A stretch of DNA of 64,000 bases from assembly GCA_963932465.1 (NCBI GenBank), contig OZ010795.1:22343874-22407873 (forward strand). The letters are read 5' to 3'. The number at the start of each line of letters is the position of its first letter. Within the stretch, counting starts at the first letter, position 1. Source of the stretch: Maratus speciosus (lineage: Eukaryota; Arthropoda; Arachnida; Araneae; Salticidae). The notes under the pieces were generated by a model. It saw nothing but the letters and a program-made list of their open reading frames with translations. It was not told where the DNA came from and did no database searches. Both the position numbers and the translations under genes were made by a program. Positions 1 to 10,982 of this stretch are shown here, piece by piece.

Positions 1-192
1 TATCGTATTACATTCAGAAGTACCCGAATATTTGTTTAACTGAAACATATTGTTTGAATGCATATATATTTGATATTTTTGTGGAACTCATAATGCGTAG
101 TAAATTAGGAAGATTTATAAATAATGAATGTAACAGATTTTCAAACGCTTCATTGTTTATTTGAATAATTAAGTGGAAACATTTAAGTTTAT

Positions 193-239
193 GCATATAT
201 ATATATATATATAGATATATACATATATATATATAATAC

Positions 240-305
<66 letters not shown>

Positions 306-327
306 AATGCATATATAATATATATCA
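193..327. repeat. TA then TG dinucleotide microsatellite
   Basis: An (AT)n run passes directly into a (TG)n run with few interruptions. Low-complexity reading frames here (strings of His-Thr and Ile-Tyr) are artefacts of the repeat. Sequence seen directly; no coding meaning. Confidence 0.95.
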
Positions 328-1339
328 TATTTCATTAATTAAACAGTAAAGTTTGTTACACTAGTCTAAATGCTTTGAGAAGTATTTCATAATTTATTCT
401 TAGATTTTGACATTTCTTTCTTGTAAAAACACAATTTTGAAAAATTACAAAATTTTGGCAGCTTTTTTTCTAAATTGTTGTTTTACTAAAATAAAAGAAA
501 TAGCTCTGAATAACAAAAAAAAATGTCAAACCCAACAACTAAAGATAATTTTAGTTTAAGTTCTGTCTATCTTCTCTTGAAAAATTTAGTAATAACAGTT
601 AATTAGCTCTATAGTAAAGTTAGAAAAAATAATGAAATTGATACTTTTATTGAAACATTTCGTTTTTAAAATAATGACCAACGTAACAAAATCCTAAAAC
701 ATTCACAAAAGTTTTGAAAAAAGAAACTGAAAAAATGCAGATATTTTCTAATAATTTATTAAATTAATATTTTGTAGAATGAAACTAAAAAAAAAATTTT
801 TGAAGGAAATTCTTTAATAATTTAAAATTTTCGTAAAATATCTTGAGTTTCTAAAGTTTTATTCAAGAAATTCGATATTCAACAACATAACAATTCCCCC
901 TCACTATAGGTGAGATCAATACAATAAATAAATAAAATAAATCAGGAACTGAACTTGAAACATTTGTCTTCCTTATTAGGCATATAGATGCAAATGTAGA
1001 CGGCAACTGCAATTATGGACTTCTCCTTTTTCGTTTTCTGTTATTTGATATATGCATATTCCTGCGTCCTTTATTCAATTAGAAGTTCTGTAGTTTAATT
1101 TCGTGTTGGACGGTATTTCTTATTTTAAAAGCGCAAGTGTCTTTTTTTTTTTTTTTTAGGTGAGCAAACAAGTTTTTCTGTTTAATATTTTCAAACCCTT
1201 GAAATGATCTCAAGTAAAATAATCCTTTGTGACTCAAGAACTCCGATTTGCAAAATATTGATTCAGATGTTGGTATACATTGTTTTAAGTAATATTATGT
1301 AAAAAAAAAATTAAAAAAAAAATTAGAGTATAAAAAATA
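328..1339. other. AT-rich stretch with no recognised feature
   Basis: No open frame of useful length, no TIR, no tRNA-like box and no clear repeat of other window sequences was found. It contains short A and T runs only, including a T run near 1141-1157. Confidence 0.5.
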
Positions 1340-1489
1340 TATATATTGACTAAAAGGTACTTCAAACGGAAAAGTCAAAACATATATTAAAATATTTATT
1401 TGCCTAAAAGGCGGTACTAAAAACACAGTAAAAATATATTAAAAACCTATACTGACATGTTTCAACTCCTTCACTGAGTCATCATCAGA
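1340..1489 (+). mobile_element. Inverted pseudo-LTR piece of a Penelope-like element
   Basis: This stretch lies immediately upstream of a plus-strand PLE coding remnant and carries a hammerhead motif on the opposite strand. PLEs are known to carry pseudo-LTRs in inverted orientation at the 5' side with hammerhead ribozymes, which is the arrangement seen. The outer boundary is a guess, because no second copy of this pseudo-LTR was found in the window to define it. Confidence 0.5.
1453..1487 (-). ncRNA. Hammerhead ribozyme motif, PLE type
   Basis: On the minus strand the order is CTGATGA (1481-1487), a helix II formed by GACTC and GAGTT around a 7-nt loop, GAAA, then the palindrome ACATGT followed by C. 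The fixed core residues CUGANGA and GAAA are intact. Helix III can only be three base pairs without a loop, so a single copy should be weak and a dimer stronger, as reported for PLE hammerheads. One extra U lies between the core and helix II. A short helix I (UAUAC with GUAUA) is available. Cleavage would follow the GUC. Activity is inferred, not shown. Confidence 0.65.
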
Positions 1490-1981
1490 ATGTATAACAG
1501 AAATTACAAATACGATGCACATGAAAACAGAATTACATTATACCTGTCAATTCCTGCACCCCCAGTATCTTATGAATCCTCCACCTTCAGGTTCCTAATT
1601 AATCGTGGTTTAAAAATGTCTTCCGATATAAATCTGGGGGATGAATTAGAGAAAATTAAACGTATTGCTATTGATAATGGGTGTCAGGTTAATTTAATTA
1701 ACAAATTAATTCAGAACTCCTTTGATAAAAGGTACACGGGTACTTCTAAAAATATCACTGTTAATGAAGTTAGAATGAAAAGAGTAGCGGCAAATTATTT
1801 CCCGGGCTTCTTTGAGTATATAAAAAATCTTTTAAGAGATTTTGGTATATGTTTGGATCGCCAAACCTACCCCAAAGTTAAAGATGCTTTTAAACACAAA
1901 AACCGATCCATTAGTGGGGATGACCTCTTAGGAGTTTATATGATTCCATTTATTAGGGAGGGGAAATCAAAAATCATTATA
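1490..1981 (+). pseudogene. Penelope-like element: RT C-terminal end and start of GIY-YIG domain
   Basis: The open frame translates to a PLE-type segment. Residues about 36-66 look like the region after the RT catalytic core (NRGLKMSSD, then ELEKIKRIAIDNGC and NLINKLI). Residues about 101-140 look like the linker before the nuclease. GVYMIPF near residue 148 fits the GIY half of a GIY-YIG endonuclease. The YIG half is missing, because a palindromic MITE interrupts the frame at 1982. In intact PLEs the protein copies the element and its nuclease nicks the target. The RT catalytic domain is absent (5' truncation), so this is a dead copy. The assignment rests on recognised family patterns rather than a database search. 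Confidence 0.65.
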
Positions 1982-1983
1982 TA

Positions 1984-2183
1984 CACTGTTAAAAATTTGC
2001 AGCATTCTGTCCAGTCATTTGACCGTTTTTTTCCGAAAACGGTTACACAACCGTAATTTAACATTATTCTGACCATATTATTGGCCATTTTATGGCCAGA
2101 ATATAGTTAAATTACGGTTATGAAACCGTTTGTTCAAAAAACGGTCGAATGACTGGACAGAATGCTGCAAATTTTTAACAGTG
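1984..2183. mobile_element. 200-bp palindromic MITE with TA duplication
   Basis: Two arms of about 95 bp are nearly perfect reverse complements, starting CACTGTTAAAAATTTGCAGC at the left and mirrored at the right, with a short AT-rich centre. TA flanks both sides (1982-1983 and 2184-2185), fitting a TA target-site duplication as in Tc1/mariner-type MITEs. It is non-coding; open frames inside read through the palindrome. It disrupts the PLE nuclease domain, so it inserted after that fragment. Confidence 0.85.
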
Positions 2184-2185
2184 TA

Positions 2186-2512
2186 GGTATGAACCAATGG
2201 AAATTCAATATCTGATATTAAGAACATATGGCGGATATAAAGTATATAGGGGTAGTACCGCTTTATCCCGGCTGAGTCAATAGAGAGCATTAACATACTT
2301 TTTAACGACAGTAGATTGATTTACAGATCTAATGTTTATTAAAAAACTATTCCTTCACGACACTAGTGTTTAAAACAGAGTTTTGACTCTATTAACTAAT
2401 GTTTATTTACAGTTATTTAAAAGAGAATCCATTAAGATTTATTTAATGTTTAGGGGTTTGTAACGATGCGTTACACTGTTAAAATTTTCTGTAAAAACTC
2501 AGAAAAAAGCGA
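2186..2512. other. Non-coding sequence after the MITE
   Basis: This may include PLE remnant beyond the MITE, but no continuation of the nuclease frame could be read. A second CACTGTTAAAA word at 2476 resembles the MITE end without a matching partner. Confidence 0.35.
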
Positions 2513-2695
2513 GACTCTCTGTAAATTTACACTAGTTCTCGGTTAAATGCATTCGATTGAGTTTCTAGGTCAATACTCTTTGTAAATTTACTGTAGTTCT
2601 CGGTTAAATGCATTCGATTGAGTTTCTTGGTCTAGACTCTCTGTAAATTTACACTAGTTCTCGGTTAAATGCATTCGGTTGAGTTTCTCTGTAAT
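2513..2695. repeat. Tandem repeat, three copies of about 61 bp
   Basis: The block containing GTAAATTTACACTAGTTCTC begins at 2521, 2582 and 2643. The copies differ by a few substitutions. No coding potential. Confidence 0.9.
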
Positions 2696-2847
2696 CGTTT
2701 TACAGACATTTTCTTTATCTTGTATCTAATTGCCTGTAGAGATTTCGATGTCTTTAAAGATATTTTTAGCTTTGTTAAAACTTGTAATTCAAATACGCAC
2801 TTTTAAAATTCTTTTGCAATTTTATTAGAAATATTTGAAAAAGAAAA

Positions 2848-4062
2848 TGTAGTCACATGGTAGACATAAAATAAAAGAAAATCATGCTGTGCTATTTAGT
2901 GTTAAATATACAACACGTGTACTGCGACAAAAAAATTCAAAACAAATAATTAATATTTTTAACAATTTTTTTTCTAAAACATTACACTGCGGCGCGTCAC
3001 CCGTACATTCAGGCTGAAACGCCGCACTTGTTCGATAGTTACGCCGCGCTTTTAATAAGAACAGAATGAAATTATAAACTAAAATATTAAAAAAAAATCA
3101 TATCTGGACTATAATTAACGATGTACTAACAACAAAATGAAACTAAATGAGTACAATGTAACGTATTAGTGGATTCAAATTAATAACTGTTTGCCTACTT
3201 TCACCATTAAAATTATCGACTTATTTTTTTACATTAAATTTTAATTGTTATTCCAGCAACAACGTAACATCAATGTATTAGAGTGGGAAAAGAATAAAAG
3301 TAAAATTGTGTTTACATAATTTATTTGTTAACCCTTTAAGGATTGGCGGCTTTTACATAAATTTTATTTGGTTGGCACCACTTTTTCTAAAGAAGTTACC
3401 TTTACTTAAATAATCATGAAAATGCTCTAATTAAAGAACACAAATATTACTTTTCTTTTTTACTGGTGCCAGAAACAAAGCCTGTATGCTTTTTTTGAAG
3501 GTACTTATAAGCACCCATGTTTCCGAATGGGTTAATAGACCTGGTTTTTTTTTTCGACCACAATCTACACAAAAAGTGTCGATAAAGTACAGTCTTTATG
3601 TAACTACATTTGGCGCATGATGCAACGAAGCCAATTACACTTCCTCTTTTTTAGAGTAGTTTTCTAAACATGAATTGCGAAGAATGTTTGCGTTACGCGT
3701 AATCCATTTTTTCATTATTATCATCTTGACTTGCAAGTTTCTTGCCCTTCTTACTTATTATTTTTTCCGTTTTTATCCTTTGGTTTTAGTACATTTGATA
3801 AATGCCTATCTTGGTTAGTCTATTCAAAAAGAAAAGGAAAACTTAACAACACTTAAACATACCGTGCAAAAAGAACTGCGTCATGTATACCGGAATTGCA
3901 GTGCGGCATGTATCTCATTTTGCATGGTACAGATGTCGCACATCACAGTTGCCAGCCATTGCTAAGGAAAATGGCGTAATCATACACACAGTACTAATCA
4001 TATACGCATATCATAATCATACGTAATCATATACACATATACAAACGGTACACTTAGTTTTG
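2848..4062 (+). repeat. Unknown 1.1-kb interspersed repeat, copy A
   Basis: This block is the reverse complement of 12755-13925 over almost its full length, with scattered substitutions and small indels. It contains a GC-rich segment (about 2990-3055) unusual for the region and a segment near 3880-4010 whose frame matches that of copy B. Near 3985-4045 it has a local expansion of a cataatcatatac-like motif absent from B. No transposase or clear terminal motif was recognised, so class is unknown. Confidence 0.75.
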
Positions 4063-5459
4063 ACTACGAAATCATGCATCCATTTAGTAATTAGCGTATG
4101 AAAAGTATCTAAGCATAACGAGATCGATCAGTGACATGCACTTACGTTAAAATAAGGATTGTTCATCTACAAGTATACATCGAAATGGGATTCACGCTAA
4201 ACACTGGTTAAAATAATCTCATCGCGCCCCTATACTGCGCGTTTGACGACCATATTTTGATAATTACAAGGGGTGCGGCATCTATCCCGAATTGGGTGAC
4301 TCCTCCGGAGTTAACCTATGCCAAAAATATTTATTTTTAAAATTCAGGTATAAAATGTTCCGTTTTTAAATTGTTACCATCATAATATTTCATTTTATCA
4401 AGGATAATTTGAATTATATTTTTAAATTAATATAAAACAATCACTTTTAAATTTCTAAATTAGTTTTGATTTGCATCTTTTAAATAAAATGGATTGACAT
4501 CGAAAAATAAAGTTACCTTGTATATAGTTTAAAAAATCTTTAAAAAAAAAAAAAGAGAGAGAGAGAGAGAAGAAATCGATATTCTGAGAAAATTCTACAC
4601 TTAAATAAAATAGGAAGTTTTTTTTTTTAACAAATGCTTTACAGGACTGTGAAAAATATGAATCTGTTAAAATGTTGAAATCTTTTGGGAACCAAAAGAA
4701 GCAGTTAGTTATTCTTATGTTCGTGAAAATATAGAAATCTTTCCGCTTTTATGTTTAAAGGTGGATGTATGTATTTTGCCATTTATCATAAATAAGCAAG
4801 CTATCTTGAGAAATTAAAAATAACAACTGGAAGGGGTATAAAATATACTTACTTATATAAAATAGCTTACCTAAATGAAATTGCAAATGTAGTGCGTTGT
4901 TTGATAATTTAACAAACTTCAAGCATAATGTATTTTAAAATGTCACAAAATCACATGAAAAACAATGCTTTTTTTTTAAATAGTACATTTTATTCACCAA
5001 CATAACACAGTATTATTTGTTCTGTTCATGGTATTGCGATTTCTTTTATTAATATAGAATATTTTCTTGATTGATATAGAATAAAAAGGATTAATTCTTT
5101 TAAACGGGTATCCATTCCAGCTTCTATTTTAAGATAAATATCGCTCTTTAATGTTTAAAATATGTTTTAAAAACTAATTTTTTGAAAATGTTTAAACACT
5201 AATAAGTATTATTAAACAGTAATAATTATTATTAAACATAATACAGCAATAATATGTTTATAAGAAGCAGTTATAACAAGAAATATAAATATTTTATCTT
5301 AAGCTAAACCAAATGCAATTTTTATATGAGTTAAATTAAACATATTATAACTCTAACCTATAAATGTAAAAATTAAAAAAAATGTAGAGAAAACAGAAAT
5401 CTATATACATTATGTAATTTATTTCAGTGATTCCTCTTATTTGCAGATTTTCATCTTTT
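4063..5459. other. AT-rich stretch without a recognised gene
   Basis: Contains an A run followed by a GA microsatellite (about 4538-4571) and several short A or T runs. A box near 4208-4320 is relatively GC-rich but shows no frame or TIR. Nothing else is supported. Confidence 0.45.
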
Positions 5460-5985
5460 TATTTCAGTGTTAGAGACATTCCTAAAACTACAAATTCTAA
5501 GTAAAACATCATTATATGAACAAAAAGTTTTACAAATTTTTTCCTGTGTCCTTTGTAGAATGAAAAATAAATAAATAAATTTCTTTTAATTAAAAATTCC
5601 TTTACTATATCCCAATGATTACTCCAATAAAGAATTTTTTCCTTCCTTTTTCAACAAATTCGAATTATTCTAATGGTTTCTCTCTATTTCAAACGTAATT
5701 TATTTTAACGATTTTCCGAAAGTTTTTTGCTAGGCTAAAAAATAAATAAATAAATAAATAAAACAAAGTAAAATAAAATAAAAAAATCTTTGATCCAAAA
5801 AAATCTTTGAAACGGAAAACTTCATTTATCAGATTATGTTTAATTAAAAATAATGCAATGAATTTGCTAATTTTGCTAATTGAAAATATGTATATAACGA
5901 TTCTATAAAAAAGTTTAAAGCTCTAATGAAAAATTTATGTAATTCTTTTTAGTTAGATTTCGTATGAAATACTACCTACTACATT
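5460..5985 (+). repeat. Dispersed ~350-500-bp repeat, copy 1
   Basis: Shares blocks in the same order and orientation with 6690-6990 and 9360-9810, such as TTCAACAAATTCGAATTATT, then TCTCTCTATTTCAAACGTAA, then an AT-rich tail ending near CTATGTAATTC in the better copies. Includes an AAAT microsatellite at about 5738-5765. Class unknown. Confidence 0.7.
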
Positions 5986-6048
5986 CTTCCCTATGTTGGA
6001 ATTTCGGAAATTTTTTTACAGATCTTCACCGATCATGACCCCTAGAGC

Positions 6049-6112
6049 TCAACCCCCCCCCACCCCCCAGTAAAAAACTTTATCTATCTATCTACCTATC
6101 TATCTATCTATA
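6049..6112. repeat. Poly-C and TATC microsatellite
   Basis: A C-rich run (cccccccccc then ccaccccccc) is followed by tandem TATC/TACC units. Low complexity only. Confidence 0.9.
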
Positions 6113-6689
6113 TCACTTTTTCATGGATACATAACTTCCATAATTCTGCACAAATCTTTTCCAAACAGATACATAAAATCAAGGGGTATAAAATCTCGGT
6201 CAAGTTCGTTAATGGGCAAAATCGGACCAAGGGGATGGAAATAGGGAGAGGTTGTGTGAAAAACGAAGACCCCCCATAACTGCTTGATTATAATACATAT
6301 CCACTCGGTTTAAAGTTTTTATTACTTCTAAAAAAAGGGCCAATAATTTATGTATGACAGATTTTTGATAAAATTAAAAATGGGCTCAAGGGGCGCAAAA
6401 ATAGTGTTTTATGGAGAAAAAAATTCATAACTTCGTCAATTCTCAAGATATCAAATCCAATTAAATTTATTATACATCTTCTGAATATTATCTACCACTT
6501 TTATACTGACAAATTTTTGATAGGACCAATTCTTACAGCAAAAACAAATTCAAAATACATAGAAGTTGAAGAAAAAATTTCGTAATACTCAAATCCAAAC
6601 TGCATATTTTCTGTCTCAGTTTGAAATTCATTTTTGCTTTCAAACGCATCTAACTGGTAGGTTATCTTATTCAGAAACTGTATATTCCG
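6113..6689. repeat. Degenerate repeated block between copies 1 and 2
   Basis: Phrases of the form 'cataactt(c)... caagggg ... aaaaat' recur about every 180-220 bp (near 6129, 6277, 6425), suggesting an old tandem array or a decayed element. Similarity is low and the unit is not sharply defined. Confidence 0.4.
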
Positions 6690-6990
6690 ATGTGTACTCA
6701 GATAAAGAATATTTTCCTTCCTTTTTCAACAAATTCTAATTATTCTAATGGTCTTTCTCTGTTTCTCTGCCATTGATTTTAACAAACTTCTGAAAGATTT
6801 TGGCTCGGCTAGAAAGAAAAAAAAACCTTTTGATCTCAATTGAATAGAAAAAACTTCTTTTATCAAATTAAGTTTAATTAAGAATAATGCAATGAGTTTG
6901 CTAATTGAAAATATGTATGTAACGATTCGAATAAAGAAGTTTAAAGCTCTAATAAAAAATCTATGTAATTCTTTTTTTTAACAAGGCAGT
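6690..6990 (+). repeat. Dispersed ~350-bp repeat, copy 2
   Basis: Same block order as 5600-5960: TTCCTTCCTTTTTCAACAAA, ATTCTAATGGT, then a shared AATAATGCAATGA segment and AAGTTTAAAGCTCTAATAAA. Direct orientation. Confidence 0.75.
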
Positions 6991-7329
6991 AAAATTTTCT
7001 ATGACATGAATAACTGTAGATAGGGAGCTTATTACACAGGTGTTTTTTACAATAGCTTCACATTACCTCTTAGCCCTCCAGTTGTCTTTGCACAGCCCAG
7101 TTTGCCGTTTTCAGTGCACTCTATTTCTTGAAAAAATCACCAGAAGCAAATTCGGTATTTGTATTGGTTCTTAATTGTTATTATTTGACTCAACCTAGAT
7201 TCTGAATGATAGAATTTTGTAATCGGTATTTAACATACTTCTTGGCAGGCTAGAACTATACAAATTACTTTCACAGGTGTCTTTCTGATGATAATGCAAC
7301 ATTTTAATATTTTTAGAAATTAATTATAA
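6991..7329. other. Unassigned sequence
   Basis: No open frame or recognisable repeat was found here apart from short T runs. Confidence 0.4.
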
Positions 7330-7960
7330 ATCAATACATTAATTTTAAGGCTTAATTTCCGTTAACTCGCCAGAGGAGATTCTGTAACTCGTAAAATTGT
7401 AAACGAGTTGTAACAACCATGAAATAAGGATGCACGCCCCATAAGTGCACGCCACAAAATAGTCCAAATGGCTGCCATAAACTGAAACAATGAAACATTT
7501 TAACTGCTGAAAAGCAGAAAATAAATTATAAATAAAATATGAAAGTGTGATATTTAAAACATAATAGGCTTTTATTAATTAATTCACGATTATAGGTTTC
7601 GAAATCAAATTTGAGATCCGAAAAAGATAATGTTTCATTTTGTTATTTCCTGTTGTAAATATAACAAAAATTATATATTTTTAATAAATCCACTCTTTCT
7701 ACCAAGTGTAAAAAACATAAAAAAAACCAGCGAATTTTTCATATTTGTGTTCGCTGAAAACACCAAATCAATATATTGTAACAGAATTTTTTGGAAGTAA
7801 TCATGAATAGTATTGAAAAAAAATTAGGCGTGATTTTCAAAAAGAAATGTACAGAAGGGTTTATAATACACCCGGATGAATATGCCTGATATCTTCGTAA
7901 GGCAGTGCGATATCGTAACCAAGTATTTTTTACCTGTTTGATCATAAATTAATTATGGCA
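7330..7960 (+). repeat. Dispersed repeat shared with 56.65-57.23 kb, copy 1
   Basis: Alignable in the same orientation to 56650-57230: both contain TGCACGCC words, then GAAAATAAATTATAAATAAA, an ATTTACGATTATA-like phrase and ATCCGAAAAAGATA. Divergence is high, so this is an old family. No coding sequence recognised. Confidence 0.65.
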
Positions 7961-8183
7961 AAAGGACTCGGTAATTCCAAGCAGTTGCCGAAATGGTTTG
8001 ATAAAAGCCCAAATAAAAGCGTTTTAAAGCATATGAAAATCTGCTTATAATTCTTATACCAACTTACTTTAGTAAATTCTTGGTTTTACCAGACATCGAG
8101 ATTTTAGAGTAACAGTGCCAAACTAAATTGCTTTTATTTAAATGTACCGAATTCATATTTTAATGTCATGAGTGTTAAAGGAG

Positions 8184-9321
8184 TATATGGGGCATTCTCA
8201 CAATCTTTTGACTTTCATGTCCCTGAATAATAATGTTTATTTTAATACATTTTTTGTGTTTTTTTAATTCATATACTGGGGAACATCCCATTGCATGATT
8301 GCATAACAATATTAACGAGATAAATAAGTTTTGGACGATATTGGGGGTCCAAGTACCAGGAAAACTCATATAACGTCCCGTGTCCCTCATGCTGATTTTT
8401 AAGTTTGGAGCTGTCTGTATAAAATTGTTTCAATAAAAGTAATTCGATGTAATTTTTTTCCAAAACTGGGGCAATTGTTTTATATAAATATGTAGCAAAA
8501 AATTAACCTGTACACGTTTTTACGGTTGATACTATTTCATGAACTCTGTCCCTGGGTTTTTCATTCTCACCGTCCTTCTTGCTAAACTTATACAGAAAAT
8601 CACTTTAAATGCAGCCACAGAATTTTTTTCAAGTTTTTTCTCATGAAAAAGTATGTTAGAGAAAGAATATCTAAAATTATTTGACAGGAAATTTACTGCA
8701 GAATCTAAATCGGCATTTAAATATCCATTTCAAGATCGTGGCTTTATTGTTAGTCTTACCGTCCCCAAGGTTTATTCTTCCACTTTTCGAGGTAAATTAA
8801 AAAAGCAATTCATTTAATTCAATGTTAACAACTGTTTCTAAAAATCAATTAACATTGTTTCTATCACTTAGTCTTCGATTCACTTGGAGTCACTTAGAAC
8901 AGGATTTTCCTAAAATAGGTGATAATTTTCCTTACCGTTCCATCCTTACCGTCCCTTTTTTCCTATACCGTCCCCTTTTTTAACTTACCGTCCCTTTTTT
9001 CCTATACCGTCCCCCTTTTTTAACTTACCGTTCCTTCTTTAACACCCCTTTAAGACAATGTTACACAAAAATTCTGTATTAAAAGTACTACAATTTTAGA
9101 GAAGAAAATAAAAAGTTATAATGGTAAAATGGTAAGAAAAATTAAAGTTGCAAGTTTAACTTAAACCTCAGTTAAATAAAAAAATTTACGCTGCTGACCA
9201 TTTTTTCTTTATTTTGAATCTTTAAGGCATTCGTCTATCAGATTAAAAGTCATTTTAGCAAGTTTAATTTCACCAGATTTTTATTCCCGAAAGTCAAAAG
9301 ATTGTAAGAATGACCCATATA
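8184..9321. mobile_element. TIR element of 1.14 kb, non-autonomous
   Basis: The left end (TATATGGGGCATTCTCACAA and on to about 8216) is mirrored at the right end (about 9289-9321), giving imperfect TIRs of about 33 bp. The interior is non-coding and contains a minisatellite. The superfamily is uncertain: the ends include TATA, so the true duplication could be TA or TATA. Flanking frames are artefacts. Confidence 0.7.
8930..9045 (+). repeat. ACCGTCCC minisatellite
   Basis: Irregular tandem copies of (C/T)TACCGTCCCTTTTTT alternate with CCTATACCGTCCCC. An isolated related copy lies near 8756. The array is internal to the TIR element, as is common in MITE-like families. Confidence 0.85.
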
Positions 9322-9359
9322 TACAATTCGTTTCTTTTGAATATCTTGCAAAATGAATT

Positions 9360-9810
9360 AATTAGTGTTTTAGAAGATATTTCTAATAATACAAATTTAG
9401 AGTAAACTTGATTAAAATAATACAAAGTTCTACAAATTTTTATCAGTCTTCATCGTAGAACATAAAACGAATTCATTTCTTTTAATTAAAAATCCCTTTA
9501 CTTTATCCCTATAATTACTCTAATAATTTTTTTCTTTAACTTTTCAACACATCCGTATTATTCTAATGGTCTCTCTCTATTTCAAACATAATTTATTTTA
9601 ACGATCTTTCGAAAAAATTTTGCTCAGATAAAGTATCTTTAAGTACTTTTGATCCAAATTGAATAGAAAAAACTAAACTCAGAAAAGTTGTTTATTAAAT
9701 TAAATGTAATTTAAAATAGTGTAATGAATAGTCTAATTTTGATAATTGAAAACATTTTTTAAGTTTGAATCTCTAATAAAGAATCTATGTAATTCCTTTA
9801 TTTTGCATCA
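9360..9810 (+). repeat. Dispersed ~350-500-bp repeat, copy 3
   Basis: Matches copy 1 from about 5460 onward, including TTTCTTTTAATTAAAAAT, ATTATTCTAATGGT and TCTCTCTATTTCAAACATAA, and copy 2 over its second half. Same orientation. Confidence 0.75.
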
Positions 9811-9854
9811 CGCGGTATCATTTTATTTGACCTGAATAACTTTACTGAATCACC

Positions 9855-9885
9855 TTAGATAGAGAACATTTTACTCGGAAGTTAG
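9855..9885 (+). repeat. 31-bp direct repeat flanking a foldback element, left
   Basis: Identical over all 31 positions to 10469-10499 (begins TTAGATAGAGAACATT, ends CGGAAGTTAG). It abuts the left end of the inverted arm. Confidence 0.9.
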
Positions 9886-10467
9886 AGTAGGAGAGCTGTT
9901 GAATATTTTTGAGTAGGTATTTGAGGCACCCTGAAACTTTGTGCAACACTTCTTTTGTAATGGCTGAATACAAAATCGAATGTCTGGCTGAAGGATCGTG
10001 GCCCAAAAACTGTGCCAGACACGTGTCAAGTGTCATTTGGCACTTGACACGTGTCTGGCACAGTTTTTGTGCCGACTAAAGTGTCTGTCATTTTCAAAAT
10101 ATTTTTTTCTAAACATAAATACTATTCTGCCTCAAGCTCAGCGTGCCTCAAATACCTTTTTTGGGTAGTCAAAAAATGGCACTTGACACGTGTCTGGCAC
10201 AGTTTTTGGGCCGACTAAAGTGTCTGTCGTTTTCAAAATATTTTTTTCTAAATATAAATATTATTCTGTCTCAATCTCAGCGTGCCTCAAATACCTTTTT
10301 TTTGGGTAGTCAAAAAATGGCACTTGACACGTGTCTGGCACAGTTTTTGGGCCACGATCCTTCAGCCAGACATTCGATTTTGTATTCAGCCATTACAAAA
10401 GAAGTGTTGCACAAATTTTCAGGGTGCCTCAAATACCTACTCAAAAATGTTCAACAGCTCTCCTACT
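9886..10467. mobile_element. Foldback element with ~150-bp arms and internal 140-bp tandem repeats
   Basis: The left arm (9886-about 10037) is the near-exact reverse complement of the right arm (about 10320-10467), ending AGTAGGAGAGCTGTTGAA and its mirror. Between them lies a unit of 139-141 bp starting GGCACTTGACACGTGTCTGG, with starts at 10039, 10178 and 10319, the last being part of the right arm. Frames reading through it are artefacts of the repeat. The element could form a long hairpin. The flanks are a 31-bp direct repeat rather than a usual short duplication. Confidence 0.85.
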
Positions 10468-10468
10468 A

Positions 10469-10499
10469 TTAGATAGAGAACATTTTACTCGGAAGTTAG
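10469..10499 (+). repeat. 31-bp direct repeat flanking a foldback element, right
   Basis: Perfect copy of 9855-9885, one base after the right arm ends. It may be an unusually long target-site duplication or a pre-existing repeat used in recombination. Confidence 0.9.
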
Positions 10500-10744
10500 T
10501 TAGCATCAACACTCCCGTTCCAATTTCCATCCCCAGTCTGTACCACTTTCACGTATTGTATTTCTTGATAAGATCCACACAGTCAAGTTCGACTATACAT
10601 TGGTACTTAACTATTTTTTTTGACTCAATTATACTAATTTGTAAAGATATCAGTCGAACTAAATTTTTGTAACAGCGAATAAATGTCCAAGTCAGGAGTC
10701 GAATTCAAGACGTTTTGACTTTTGTCAGTCCAGATTGTGTTGTC

Positions 10745-10815
10745 TGTCCAGATTGCTCAATAAGCTGAGAGTTTAAGTTAAGAGGCCTTGCGTTCGACTA
10801 CCAGCATGAGTATTT
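10745..10815 (+). other. tRNA-like SINE head, tentative
   Basis: A box B-like GCGTTCGACTACC is present after a weaker box A-like segment, followed by GAGTATTTTTT. The same kind of tail follows a second tRNA-like segment at 11655. Not a functional tRNA: no cloverleaf could be completed. Confidence 0.35.
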
Positions 10816-10982
10816 TTTCCCTCAATTGAAAAAATTCAGCTCGTATCATATCAGTATGATTAGATTTAAAATAATAAAGTTATATACTTATCCATCGTTT
10901 AAAGAAGTTCCTTTACCTGCGGTATATTGTGCTGAGCAGTCTACATGACAGACAAGATGCTATTGACAATAAGGTTATCTGA

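Noticed and set aside
10143..10672. Overlapping frames in the foldback element
   Set aside because: Repeated peptides reflect the 140-bp tandem repeat and the palindrome, not a protein family.
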